DNA of 16,026 bases from an uncultured Rhodobiaceae bacterium (GTDB lineage: Archaea; Thermoplasmatota; Poseidoniia; Poseidoniales; Poseidoniaceae): contig CALDQY010000039.1 in the NCBI GenBank assembly GCA_937911445.1, positions 1-16,026 on the forward strand, read 5' to 3'. Of this stretch, positions 1-8,407 are shown one piece after another. The notes beneath the pieces were generated by a model. That model had not been told where the DNA came from. It made no database searches and saw only the letters and a list, made by a program, of their open reading frames with translations. The stretch's first letter is position 1. Every line of letters begins with the position of its first letter. The translations under genes were made by a program, and so were the position numbers.

Positions 1-71
1 GAAGGTGCTTTCTGTACCTTACCAGGCTGAATAACGACCGATGGAGGTGGCTTTGGTGCACCATTCGTCAT
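1..71 (-). CDS. N-terminal fragment of a proline-rich protein (cut by window edge)
   Basis: Only the first 23 codons lie in the window. The start MTNGAPKPPPSVVIQPG is read leftwards from an ATG at 71-69. It is the only ATG, GTG or TTG in this frame after an in-frame stop at 113-111. An AT-rich stretch (91-100, read TTGATTATCA on this strand) lies 20-29 bases upstream, the spacing expected of an archaeal TATA box driving a leaderless transcript, which supports the start. The Pro-rich opening resembles the disordered N termini of many marine Group II membrane or secreted proteins, including the neighbouring gene. No domain is visible, so no function is assigned. It could be spurious, but the codons look natural and the order pckA, DUF4190-like, this gene is co-directional. 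Confidence 0.5.
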   Translation of the reverse strand, partial: MTNGAPKPPPSVVIQPGKVQKAP

Positions 72-90
72 GATGTTCTGTCGGCTTCCA

Positions 91-100
91 TGATAATCAA
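91..100 (-). promoter_or_regulatory. Candidate TATA box for the leftward gene starting at 71
   Basis: This AT-rich decamer, read TTGATTATCA on the minus strand, is centred about 25 bases before the ATG at 71. That matches archaeal TATA spacing for a leaderless mRNA. It is not an exact consensus and was judged by eye. Confidence 0.3.
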
Positions 101-131
101 GATGTTCCCTTCAAACTTCTCAAACTTGGCT

Positions 132-557
132 CTAGAGCGATGCACCTGCACCAATCGATCCAAGAAGAAGGAATGGGAGAAGGTAACCAGCAAGCGTCAG
201 GTATCCAAGTATCAAACCAGCTACTCCTTGGCCTCCGCCAACACCAGTCTTGCTTCCTTGTGATGCTCCAATGTGTCCGAAGATGACTGCCAGAAGGGCG
301 AACAACCAGCTAATCATGAAGAAGAAACATAAGAATGGAATGAATCCAAGAAGAAAGGTTGTGATGGCTAAAATCCCCATGACCAACCCCGTAGTTGCAG
401 GGCCATTGCCGCTGTTTTGAGCGACCAGGATATTTTGAGCCATCATTGGTTGGGCTTGTCCATACAGCATTGGTTGAACCGGTTGGATCGGTTGCGACAT
501 GGGCGTGGTCTGAATAGGGACTGGTGCAGGTTGTCCGTTCGGCTGCTGCGGTTGCAT
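132..557 (-). CDS. DUF4190-like small membrane protein
   Basis: A 141-residue protein. Residues 1-45 are rich in Pro, Gln and Met and probably disordered. Residues about 52-140 are hydrophobic, with two or three membrane segments separated by a Gly-rich turn (SKTGVGGGQGVAGLILG). The GLVMGILAI opening, the FGHIGA turn and the GVAGLILGYL segment match the pattern of DUF4190 and related proteins, whose role is unknown. The frame stays open further upstream to 785, but that part lies antisense to pckA. The ATG at 557 follows a TATA-like sequence by about 25 bases, so it is preferred. The gene lies 37 bases after the pckA stop on the same strand and may have its own promoter. Family assignment is by motif resemblance only. 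Confidence 0.75.
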   Translation of the reverse strand: MQPQQPNGQPAPVPIQTTPMSQPIQPVQPMLYGQAQPMMAQNILVAQNSGNGPATTGLVMGILAITTFLLGFIPFLCFFFMISWLFALLAVIFGHIGASQGSKTGVGGGQGVAGLILGYLTLAGYLLPFLLLGSIGAGASL

Positions 558-576
558 ATTTGTTGCTGTGCATCTC

Positions 577-587
577 GGATATTCAAG
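577..587 (-). promoter_or_regulatory. Candidate TATA box for the DUF4190-like gene
   Basis: CTTGAATATCC is read on the minus strand and is centred about 25 bases upstream of the ATG at 557, in the short gap after pckA. The position suits a leaderless archaeal promoter. It suggests this small gene is not solely dependent on pckA read-through. Confidence 0.3.
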
Positions 588-594
588 ATGACGG

Positions 595-2187
595 TCAAAC
601 AGCCTTTGGCGATGCTTGGTTGACTGCGTCCGAGACTCCAGCAGCATATCGCTCAAAATTCTCGTTGAACATGTTGGCGAGTTTGTCCGCTGTTGCATCG
701 TATGCTGTCTTGTCGTCCCATGTGGTACGTGGCTGCAAAACATCGCTAGGTACATCAGGACACGATGTTGGAACTTCAAATCCAAATCGATCGTCCTTCA
801 CGTACTCAACGTTGTCAAGTTCACCATCGAGAGCTGCGTTCAACATGGCACGGGTGTATCGAATCTTCATTCGGTTTCCGACACCGTATGGACCACCGTT
901 CCAACCGGTGTTGATGAGCCAGGCTGTTGATCCATGTTCCTCCATCTTTGCAGACAAGAGGTCAGCGTACACACCTGGGTGCATTGGCATGAACGGTTCA
1001 CCGAAGCAAGCCGAGAAGGTTGCTTGTGGTTCCTTGACACCAACTTCTGTTCCGGCGACCTTTGCAGTGTAACCAGAGATGAAGTGGTAGGCTGCCTGTT
1101 CTGGCGTGAGACGAGAAATCGGTGGAAGAACACCAAAGGCGTCGCAGGTCAGGAAGATGACGTTCTGAGGGTGACCGCCGCGGGAATCCATGGTGCGATT
1201 ATCGATGAATTCGATTGGGTAAGAGCCGCGCGTGTTCTGTGTTTTACTGACATCGGTGAAGTCGGGCACACCGTTACCATCGAGAACAACGTTCTCAAGA
1301 ACGGTTCCTCGACGTCGGGTGGTTCCAAAAATTTCTGGCTCGTCTTCTTCGGACAAATCGATGAGTTTTGCATAGCATCCACCTTCGAAGTTGAAGACAC
1401 CGTTGGCACCCCATCCGTGCTCATCATCACCGATGAGTGCACGCTTTGGATCGGCTGAAAGTGTGGTCTTTCCTGTTCCGGAGAGCCCAAAGAAAACCGC
1501 CGTGTTCTCGCCGTTGGTGTTGGCAGAGCAGTGCATTGGAAGGATACCCTTTTTCGGTAGAATCAGGTTCATGACCGAGAAAATTGACTTCTTGATTTCG
1601 CCAGCATAACGTGTTCCGCCAATGATGACTTCGCCAGCAGCATAGTTGACAATGACGAAACATTGCGAGTTGAGTGCATCATCATCGGCTTCGAAATGTG
1701 GTGCGTGGAAGACGGTGAATTCAGGGGTGTGCGATGCAAGGTCTTCAACCGATGGTCGAATGAACATGTTGCGGGCGAAGGTACTGTGCCACGCGTTGTG
1801 CGTAATGACACGAATTGGTAGCGATTCGCTTGGCTCTGCTCCACAGGCCAAATCTTGGACAAACAAGGCGTCTTGTTCAGAGAGGAAGTCCACGACTTGA
1901 GCTCGCATACGCTCAAACGTGGCGAGATCGGTGGAGACGTTGACATCGCCCCAATTGACGTCATCATGGGTCGATGCTTCATCGACGATGTACTTGTCGT
2001 TCGGCGAACGGCCGGTGCGTTCACCCGTCTCTGTGACGAGTGCTCCGTGAGCGCTCAAAATGCCCTCATTTCTTGACAAGGAAATGTCGACCAGTACATC
2101 GGTATTGAGGTTCCAATGAACCTCGCCTTTCGCATTGATACCGTGCGCCGAAAGAGGGGTCGATGTCGGGGTGGAGGTCTCCGCCAT
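595..2187 (-). CDS. pckA: ATP-type phosphoenolpyruvate carboxykinase
   Basis: This cytosolic enzyme interconverts oxaloacetate plus ATP with phosphoenolpyruvate, CO2 and ADP, the entry step of gluconeogenesis. Its 530 residues compare well with about 540 in E. coli PckA. All the family's key elements are visible: the substrate loop TGRSPNDKY (R60), metal ligands K200 and H219 (MHCSANTN), the P-loop GLSGTGKT at 234-241, the second kinase motif LIGDDEHGW with D254 and D255, RGSYPIEF (R320), and NTGWNGGPYGVGNRM near 426-440. The P-loop and the metal motif are those of the ATP class, not the GTP class. The ATG at 2187 gives a natural N terminus with a short Ser/Thr/Pro-rich extension. It is the first gene of a leftward set and diverges from the giant membrane protein gene. 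No key residue appears to be missing. Confidence 0.97.
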   Translation of the reverse strand: MAETSTPTSTPLSAHGINAKGEVHWNLNTDVLVDISLSRNEGILSAHGALVTETGERTGRSPNDKYIVDEASTHDDVNWGDVNVSTDLATFERMRAQVVDFLSEQDALFVQDLACGAEPSESLPIRVITHNAWHSTFARNMFIRPSVEDLASHTPEFTVFHAPHFEADDDALNSQCFVIVNYAAGEVIIGGTRYAGEIKKSIFSVMNLILPKKGILPMHCSANTNGENTAVFFGLSGTGKTTLSADPKRALIGDDEHGWGANGVFNFEGGCYAKLIDLSEEDEPEIFGTTRRRGTVLENVVLDGNGVPDFTDVSKTQNTRGSYPIEFIDNRTMDSRGGHPQNVIFLTCDAFGVLPPISRLTPEQAAYHFISGYTAKVAGTEVGVKEPQATFSACFGEPFMPMHPGVYADLLSAKMEEHGSTAWLINTGWNGGPYGVGNRMKIRYTRAMLNAALDGELDNVEYVKDDRFGFEVPTSCPDVPSDVLQPRTTWDDKTAYDATADKLANMFNENFERYAAGVSDAVNQASPKAV

Positions 2188-2300
2188 GCCTGTGGCTACC
2201 GCGGAACCTCTTTGTCCCTTTCTCTTCAGCCGTCATAAATTCCATGCAAAACTTTGGGAAATGGAGAAGGTTTCAAACGGGACTTTGCTAGGACATTAGC
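2188..2300. promoter_or_regulatory. Divergent promoter region between pckA and the giant membrane protein gene
   Basis: This 113-base gap separates two divergent starts. The only clear AT-rich element is CATAAAT at 2234-2240. Read leftwards (ATTTATG) it lies about 47-53 bases before the pckA ATG, and read rightwards about 60 bases before the ATG at 2301, so either transcript would carry a short leader. Whether it serves one gene, the other or both cannot be decided from sequence. No strong Shine-Dalgarno is visible close to either start. Confidence 0.35.
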
Positions 2301-5300
2301 ATGGAGGAGGACGGTCAAGACCACGCCCAAGTGGAAGACGATGTCCTCCGTCAGAAAGAATTCCGCCGGGGCGGCGGAATCGATCTCGGCCAGTTCATGA
2401 TTCAAGAGCCTGAAAACGAGTCGATCGTTGAAGAGGCTGTTCCAGAGAAGGAAACGGATGAAGCCGTTGGAGAGATCGCCTCCTTGTTCAGTTCTGAAGA
2501 CGAGCAAACGAACGAGCCTGGTGCTATCAAGCGCGATGGAACCGTCGATGAAGCCGCAGCGCCGGACAGTGTGACCGATATGGCTGTTCATGGTGAGCGA
2601 AGGCTCGGATACGGTCTTCTTGCCGGCATGGTCCTTGTTTGGTCCGTTTTGGGATGGGTTGTTGGAACCGCATTACCTCCGCTTCTTGGAGGGCCATTGC
2701 TCATCATCATGGGTCTTTCCGGATTATGGGCTGGAGAAAAATGGATTCCAAATCCAACGATGCACCTGCTCGGTGTGACATGGGTCATCATTTCGATGAA
2801 AATCCTCTACGGATTTGCCCTTGATGTGCATCACTGGGGATGGTTGGATGCTTCCCCGCTTGGCGCTGATCTTTCACTGGGTATCTTCTTGCTTGTCTTG
2901 ATTGGCTTCAACATCCTCATCGCTCAGCGTCATGATGATGACGCCATTGCTGCACAAGCAACATTGGTCTTGCTCGCACTTGGAAGCGCAACTGGAGCCT
3001 TGTACGATGAACTTGGTGTCGCAGGAATGATTCTGCTTGGAACCCTGTCCATGCATGGTCTGGCTCTTCATCGAAAATCTGGTAATCTTGCAAGTCTTGG
3101 TATTGCCGTCTCCTATCTCTGGATTGGTCTGCATGCCTTTTCCAACGATTGGACCGTCGCAAGCATCGAGATTGTTTCCTTCGATGATGATCTCCTCTTG
3201 TTCATGCTGATGTTTGCTGTGACGGCAACCAACGCAGTGATGGCAACACAGTTCCACAAAGCGGACAATTGGTTCTCAGCAGCTGCGAAAGCTCTTGGTC
3301 TCGGCAAACCCGGATTGTGGGCTATTTCTGTTGGCCTCGGAATGATTGGGGCGTTGCTGTCGATTGCAGCAAATCGTGACGAAACTGGGTACGCGCTCGC
3401 TCAACTGCTCCTGCTCATGAGCGCCTTTGGTGGCTCTTATCTCGCAGTTCGTGGTGTTGAATGGAAGCGCCTCGCACCGTTCATTTTGTTCCCAGCACCG
3501 TTCCTGTTGATCCTCGTCATTCTTCTCAATTTGGAAGTCTTCACGATCAATATCGCTAATCTGAATGCATACAGCATCTATGCGATTCTCACAGCTCTTC
3601 TCACATCCGTTGCACTGCTTCGCAATCAGCAAGCAGTTTCGGATCACGTTTTGTGGATAGGCGGCATCATCATCGTCATCCTCCTAACCATCTTGATTCC
3701 AGCGGAAAACGATGGTTGGCGACTCCTTGCCTCCCAAGCGACGGTCTGGCTCGGTCTTGCATGGCTTGGCGTTCAACGCCAATCCCCGTCCATCTCCGGT
3801 GTCGCTGTTTTGATGCCATGGGTTTGGTTGTTGATGTTTGCAACCGATGTTGAATCGCGTATGTTCTCCAACGATTTCATTCCAGTCATTCTTGACGAGC
3901 AACATGTTGCAGCATGGATGCTGCTGCTCATTGTTCAGCAACTCTATGTCAATCTCAGCCAGGGTCAAGCGACGTTGAATCTTGCTGGACGATTGGCAGG
4001 TTTGAGCGAACTCGGCGCTCGAGCCCGTGATTCAGGATTGTTGCAGTTGTGGAACCTTTCATTCGTTCTCTCCCTCGTTTCCGTATGGGGCATCACGCGT
4101 GTTGGAGGCATGCCCGCATGGGGTCTTATCGGCATCATGGCAGCCATTCTTGTGTTCCATGGCACCTTGGTTGCACTGGGACAACATCGTGGCCAACCGA
4201 GGACGATGTTGGTCGCATGGAGCATCTTCGCACTTCACTTTGGATGGAAGTTCGGCCATACATCGATGTTTGCTGCGACGATGGTCGCTGGATGTTCCTT
4301 GATGTTGGTCCACACCGATCGCTTCCTGAGTGACAAAGACAACGCCAAGCGAAACCAAACCAACAGCATCGTCACCTATCAGTTGCTTGTCATGAGCGCC
4401 CTCTTGGCCATTCCAGCATTGAGGAACGATGCCTCACTCGAACTGACCAATGCCGATTGGTTTCCACAAGCTGGACAAGATGCCATGATGATGGGCATCA
4501 TCTCCTTGGGAACCCTGTTCCATTACCTGAGTCGTGTCACAAAGATGGACAAATTGCTTCCACCAACACTTGCAACAGTCGCCATGATTGGTTTGATGTT
4601 GTTCAGTGGCACTGCACTTGAACTTCAATTGCTGACCATCATGGCATTGCTCAGTTTCGTTGGTTCAGGTGCGTACCTTGCCTTCCAAGGTGAATGGCGC
4701 TCAGGTATGCGTTCCGTTGCTCGACGCGATGAGCGATTGCGAGAAATCGAAGCCAAACAACGTACGCAGATTGCATACAATCAGACGAGCGAGGTGACCG
4801 GTGTTGAGTTCATCGATCCGAAGATGATTGAACTCGCTGAAAAGCAGAAAAAACGTGCCAAGCGCGCTGGCAGCCTAGGCGAAATGGACTTGGAATTGGG
4901 CGATATTCAACATCGCCCAAGCATCGTTCTGTCCTTCATTGGTGTGACAATTTTTGCTGCGACGTTCTTTGCTTATCTCAGTGGTTCAGGTATGGTCGCC
5001 CTGTTGCTGATGGGAGGTATGTCGTTCCTCTTCATCAGTTTGGCACGACTGCGTGCCGATTCACTCAATCTCCGCTTAGTTGACGTTCTTGGTGTCGAAA
5101 TTCCAATCGCCGTCACCATGGCAGGGTTGGTGTTGGTTCACCTTGCGTCACGAATGACGCAAGGAACTGTTTTTCTCGATGACCAGTTCGATTTGCTGAT
5201 TCTTCTTTCTGGCTTGGTCGCCTTGGCCGGTTTTGCTTTGGTTGGCAGGAACGATTTAGGCGTTCGGATTCCGAACGTCCTCGATATGGTCGTCGGTTTG

Positions 5301-6098
5301 TTGGTCATCGATCGCTTGTTTGGTGTTCTCGCCGGAGGTGAGCTCCCAATTCCAACCCTGACGAATCCCCTCGAATTTGATGAGATGTCATGGATGGTAC
5401 CTGTTATCGGTAACGAAGTCCTATTGATCGGTGCTGCTCTGCTATGGAATTGGGTTGAGCGTGAACGTCAAAAACGCAACCTGCAAGATCATCGTGGAGC
5501 TCTAGGACGCATCTCCTACGGATTGTCCATCCTCCTCCTTTCGTTTGGACCTGCAGCCTTGGTTGCACTTACGCTGATGTTTTTGCGTGGATGGGAATGG
5601 AAGCAACCAGCCGTCTTGATGGTCGGATTCATCGTTCTTCCCCTTGCACTGAACGAACTCGTATGGTGGGTTGAGGATGAGTTCAGTCTTACCTTGTTCG
5701 AGATGTGGGTGTCATCTGTTGCCATTGGAACGCTCGGACTTGTCGCTGGAGGAGTTGCAACCTACACCAATCAGGGACTCTGGATTTCAGCATCGCTCTG
5801 GGTTGCTCAGGTACTCTTCATCGTCACTGGACTTCTCTCACCATCGCTGCTGTTGTTCGTCCTTTTGACGCTGGCCATGTCCACAACGTCGTGGGTGATT
5901 GGTGTCCTTACCTTGCGTCGAGGATGGCGTATCGTTGGATTCTTCAATCTCGTTCTTGCATGGATTGTTGCCAGCGTGCTCATCTTCCAAGGCATGACAT
6001 CACTCGCAGCCCTTGCTTTGCTGCTCGCAACCGCAGCCTTGCTTGCCATCATCACCTATCTGACGCAATCACGCGACGAATTGCTCGCATCTCAGTAA
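2301..6098 (+). CDS. Giant polytopic membrane protein, function unknown
   Basis: A 1265-residue protein I cannot assign to a family. Residues 1-102 are acidic, soluble and low in complexity. From residue 103 onward there is an almost unbroken series of hydrophobic segments, by eye about 24 before residue 795 and a dozen or so after residue 875. Between them is a charged, Lys/Arg/Glu-rich cytoplasmic linker (about 796-873, including AEKQKKRAKRAG). A second short charged loop (WVERERQKRNLQD) lies near residue 1053. There is no signal peptide, ATP-binding loop, or recognisable transporter or glycosyltransferase signature. The size and lack of loops recall very large multi-pass families such as DUF2339, but that is only a resemblance. 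The gene stands alone on its strand and its last 7 bases overlap the end of the convergent phosphohexomutase gene. Confidence 0.9.
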   Translation: MEEDGQDHAQVEDDVLRQKEFRRGGGIDLGQFMIQEPENESIVEEAVPEKETDEAVGEIASLFSSEDEQTNEPGAIKRDGTVDEAAAPDSVTDMAVHGERRLGYGLLAGMVLVWSVLGWVVGTALPPLLGGPLLIIMGLSGLWAGEKWIPNPTMHLLGVTWVIISMKILYGFALDVHHWGWLDASPLGADLSLGIFLLVLIGFNILIAQRHDDDAIAAQATLVLLALGSATGALYDELGVAGMILLGTLSMHGLALHRKSGNLASLGIAVSYLWIGLHAFSNDWTVASIEIVSFDDDLLLFMLMFAVTATNAVMATQFHKADNWFSAAAKALGLGKPGLWAISVGLGMIGALLSIAANRDETGYALAQLLLLMSAFGGSYLAVRGVEWKRLAPFILFPAPFLLILVILLNLEVFTINIANLNAYSIYAILTALLTSVALLRNQQAVSDHVLWIGGIIIVILLTILIPAENDGWRLLASQATVWLGLAWLGVQRQSPSISGVAVLMPWVWLLMFATDVESRMFSNDFIPVILDEQHVAAWMLLLIVQQLYVNLSQGQATLNLAGRLAGLSELGARARDSGLLQLWNLSFVLSLVSVWGITRVGGMPAWGLIGIMAAILVFHGTLVALGQHRGQPRTMLVAWSIFALHFGWKFGHTSMFAATMVAGCSLMLVHTDRFLSDKDNAKRNQTNSIVTYQLLVMSALLAIPALRNDASLELTNADWFPQAGQDAMMMGIISLGTLFHYLSRVTKMDKLLPPTLATVAMIGLMLFSGTALELQLLTIMALLSFVGSGAYLAFQGEWRSGMRSVARRDERLREIEAKQRTQIAYNQTSEVTGVEFIDPKMIELAEKQKKRAKRAGSLGEMDLELGDIQHRPSIVLSFIGVTIFAATFFAYLSGSGMVALLLMGGMSFLFISLARLRADSLNLRLVDVLGVEIPIAVTMAGLVLVHLASRMTQGTVFLDDQFDLLILLSGLVALAGFALVGRNDLGVRIPNVLDMVVGLLVIDRLFGVLAGGELPIPTLTNPLEFDEMSWMVPVIGNEVLLIGAALLWNWVERERQKRNLQDHRGALGRISYGLSILLLSFGPAALVALTLMFLRGWEWKQPAVLMVGFIVLPLALNELVWWVEDEFSLTLFEMWVSSVAIGTLGLVAGGVATYTNQGLWISASLWVAQVLFIVTGLLSPSLLLFVLLTLAMSTTSWVIGVLTLRRGWRIVGFFNLVLAWIVASVLIFQGMTSLAALALLLATAALLAIITYLTQSRDELLASQ

Positions 6099-7681
6099 GC
6101 AACGGGGTTGAACGTTCTCAACAAGAGATTCTGAACCGATCGCATCAGCAGCATCGCATCAAAACCAGGTTCAGGCTCGGAAAATCGTAGACTAATGCTC
6201 GTCTTCTCTTGGGTTCCACTGTTTCTCAATCCGAAACTGACGTCCATGCCATTGAATTGGCAACGAAGGAGCATCAAGTTCGACTCGCCTTCTAGTCCCG
6301 TGCGTTTCCAGTTTCCAACGTCACCAGCGAGTTCCAAATGAGTTCGAACCATTCCCTCGACCGCATCGGCAAGTTCGTTTCGACCGTCCCACATCCAACG
6401 GTTTGGATTCTTGACGCTCAGTCGCTTTTTCCATCCTTTTCGCATCGAATCGGTTCCTGCCGATTCGAAGGCAAGTAAGGCAAGAAGCAAAGTCATGGCT
6501 CCGTCTCCAACGAGACTCCAGTGATTGGCATCGGATGGATGCGGCGATGGAAGAACGATGTGGCCTGAATCCTCAATGCCGAAAAGGAGCGGTTGCTGTT
6601 CTTGATGTGGCACGTATGGGGCGAGAGCGTGGGACAACCATCGATCGCCAACTGCCGTCTCAAAGCCCTGCATGTTAGCATCCTCTTCGATGTTGGACAG
6701 GAGTTTGAGATTGGACTCAATACTTGCAGCAACCTTCCACGCCTTCGGACATGCACGAAGAACAGCATCAGCAATATCGTCACCATCGACCACTTCGACG
6801 CCATCATTGGTTTCGCGGACGAGCAAGCATCGGTCACCATCACCATCGAGAGCAGCCCCGAGAAGTGTTCCAACGCCTTGGGTTGTCAACGATTGAATCA
6901 GAAGATGCCCACTTGCGTTCAACTCATCCCAGGTCCACGATTGTCCGGGAGAGAGTTCTCCCGCACCGCACCCATCGTTCATGGCTGGTGCGTCTTGACT
7001 CACTTCCTCAATGGAGAGTCCTTGCTTTTGCAACCATGTTGTCAACCAGTGTGATGCATGGCCTTTTGATGAATCCAGCAACAAGGCGTTGGATGGGAAT
7101 GATGATTCAAAGATGGGTTGTAGCAAAGCCAGTCTGCGCTCCAACCATGCTGCGTGATTGACAGAGTGTTCCGAATCTGGCTTCATCCATGCTTTTTGGT
7201 CAACTTCGTCGATTTCACGGTCTTCCTGCGACAGAGAATACGCCGTTTCTGAGACCAGTGTTTCGTAAGCAGGCATTGATTTTCGACCGTGCGCATCGAA
7301 CACTTTGATGCCTGAATCTTCCACAGGGTTGTGACTTGCTGTAATCATACAACCAAGTCGTGAGTTGGTTTCAAGAACACCGTAATGCAACATTGGTGTC
7401 GAAACACAACCAATGTGAACGACCTCACAATTCGATGCATGAAATCCTAGTGTCAACCATGCTGCAAGCGTTGCATTGTGTGGACGATCGTCCCATCCAA
7501 TGACAACTTGACTGCCTTCACCTTCTTCTGGTAAACAGCGCCCAAGGGCTTCCCCGAGCAGTTTCATCAACTGTGGTGTGAGCATACGCCCGTCAACGAT
7601 ACATTCCAGCGCACCCTCATCATCGCAGGTATCAAGGGAAACACGGCCACGAATTCCATCGGTTCCGAACAGATTGGACAT
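6092..7681 (-). CDS. glmM: GlmM-type alpha-D-phosphohexomutase (probable phosphoglucosamine mutase)
   Basis: A 529-residue enzyme that would move phosphate between O6 and O1 of a hexose or glucosamine phosphate. The four family signatures occur in order: N-terminal GTDGIRG (6-12), the phosphoserine loop TASHNP with catalytic S116, the metal loop DGDGDR at 279-284, the sugar loop EDSGH at 370-374, and the C-terminal phosphate-binding loop RNSGTQEK at 486-493. It is about 75 residues longer than typical GlmM (about 450), with the extra length spread through the middle and C-terminal regions. Position directly after a GlmU-like acetyltransferase gene argues for phosphoglucosamine mutase over phosphomannomutase, but substrate choice cannot be read from sequence. 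The Shine-Dalgarno GAGGGGAG overlaps the preceding stop codon, so translation is probably coupled. Confidence 0.88.
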   Translation of the reverse strand: MSNLFGTDGIRGRVSLDTCDDEGALECIVDGRMLTPQLMKLLGEALGRCLPEEGEGSQVVIGWDDRPHNATLAAWLTLGFHASNCEVVHIGCVSTPMLHYGVLETNSRLGCMITASHNPVEDSGIKVFDAHGRKSMPAYETLVSETAYSLSQEDREIDEVDQKAWMKPDSEHSVNHAAWLERRLALLQPIFESSFPSNALLLDSSKGHASHWLTTWLQKQGLSIEEVSQDAPAMNDGCGAGELSPGQSWTWDELNASGHLLIQSLTTQGVGTLLGAALDGDGDRCLLVRETNDGVEVVDGDDIADAVLRACPKAWKVAASIESNLKLLSNIEEDANMQGFETAVGDRWLSHALAPYVPHQEQQPLLFGIEDSGHIVLPSPHPSDANHWSLVGDGAMTLLLALLAFESAGTDSMRKGWKKRLSVKNPNRWMWDGRNELADAVEGMVRTHLELAGDVGNWKRTGLEGESNLMLLRCQFNGMDVSFGLRNSGTQEKTSISLRFSEPEPGFDAMLLMRSVQNLLLRTFNPVAY

Positions 7682-7684
7682 GGA

Positions 7685-7692
7685 CTCCCCTC
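7685..7692 (-). promoter_or_regulatory. Shine-Dalgarno sequence of the phosphohexomutase gene
   Basis: GAGGGGAG on the minus strand ends three bases before the ATG at 7681 and overlaps the TGA of the upstream acyltransferase gene. It fixes the mutase start and suggests translational coupling. Several other genes here look leaderless, so this internal operon gene using a Shine-Dalgarno fits the usual archaeal division. Confidence 0.6.
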
Positions 7693-8371
7693 AACGTAGC
7701 ACGCCGTTCTCTGCATGATATCCACTTACGGTCGTATTGGGATGGACCATGCATGACTTTCCAAGAACGGTTCCAGGATTGGTGACAGCATTGCAGCCGA
7801 GTTGTACATCATCGCCAAGAACAGCTCCAAACTTACGCAACCCTGTTTCTCTTCGAACATCGTTAAGCCAAATACCGATATGTTGACCATCGTTGCGAAG
7901 GTTCGACAACTTGACCCCTGCTCCGAGATTGACATTTGAACCAAGGATGGAGTCGCCGACGTAGTTGAAGTGTGGCGCCTTAGCACCAGGAAGGAACAAC
8001 GAATGCTTCGATTCACTGGCATGACCGAGAAGGCTACCTGTCATCATCCACGTGTATTCTCGAACATAAGCATGCGATCGAATGGTTGCAATGGCTTCAA
8101 TCAGGCATGGTCCAATCAAGTGAACATGAGGTTCGACGATGGCTCCTTCCTCGACGTGAACCGGTCCTTTTCGCTCATCGATGGTTACGTACTCGACGCC
8201 CTGTGGATGCTTTGAACCAACGTCTGAAAGTTTTGCATCGAGTTGAAGTTTTAATCCAGAAGGGTTGTTTGGATCGAGTAGCGACCAAGCAGGCTCGTCC
8301 GAATTCATCATGTTGCGAGCAACATCGGATGAAAAAAGAGCCTCAGCTTTGACACCAGAAGGCCAGTCCAT
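7691..8371 (-). CDS. Left-handed beta-helix acyltransferase, GlmU C-terminal-like (probable glucosamine-1-phosphate N-acetyltransferase)
   Basis: A 226-residue protein. Residues 1-65 are a non-repetitive lead-in. From about residue 66 there are hexapeptide repeats of a left-handed beta helix (KGPVHVEEGAIVEPHVHLIG, then DSILGSNVNLGAGVKLSNL). The stretch KAPHFNYVGD aligns with KxGHLxYLGD of GlmU, placing the catalytic His at H134 and the conserved Tyr at Y137. The likely reaction is acetyl-CoA-dependent N-acetylation of GlcN-1-phosphate. The GlmU uridylyltransferase half is absent and would have to be encoded elsewhere. The next gene is a GlmM-type mutase, which would supply the substrate. The ATG at 8371 is the only usual start codon in frame after the preceding gene's stop. 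A serine or sugar acetyltransferase of another specificity is the main alternative. Confidence 0.85.
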   Translation of the reverse strand: MDWPSGVKAEALFSSDVARNMMNSDEPAWSLLDPNNPSGLKLQLDAKLSDVGSKHPQGVEYVTIDERKGPVHVEEGAIVEPHVHLIGPCLIEAIATIRSHAYVREYTWMMTGSLLGHASESKHSLFLPGAKAPHFNYVGDSILGSNVNLGAGVKLSNLRNDGQHIGIWLNDVRRETGLRKFGAVLGDDVQLGCNAVTNPGTVLGKSCMVHPNTTVSGYHAENGVLR

Positions 8372-8407
8372 GCCAACTCGACGGACCTCGCCACATTGAA
8401 TGTTTGG

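Noticed and set aside
558..785. N-terminal extension of the DUF4190-like protein to 785
   Set aside because: The added residues are read through the 3' end of pckA in a different frame and look unnatural; the ATG at 557 has a TATA-like box at the right distance.
6092..6098. Convergent overlap considered as a sign of truncation or frameshift
   Set aside because: Both proteins end naturally, and the mutase reaches its full C-terminal phosphate-binding loop and beyond. Short convergent overlaps are normal in compact genomes.
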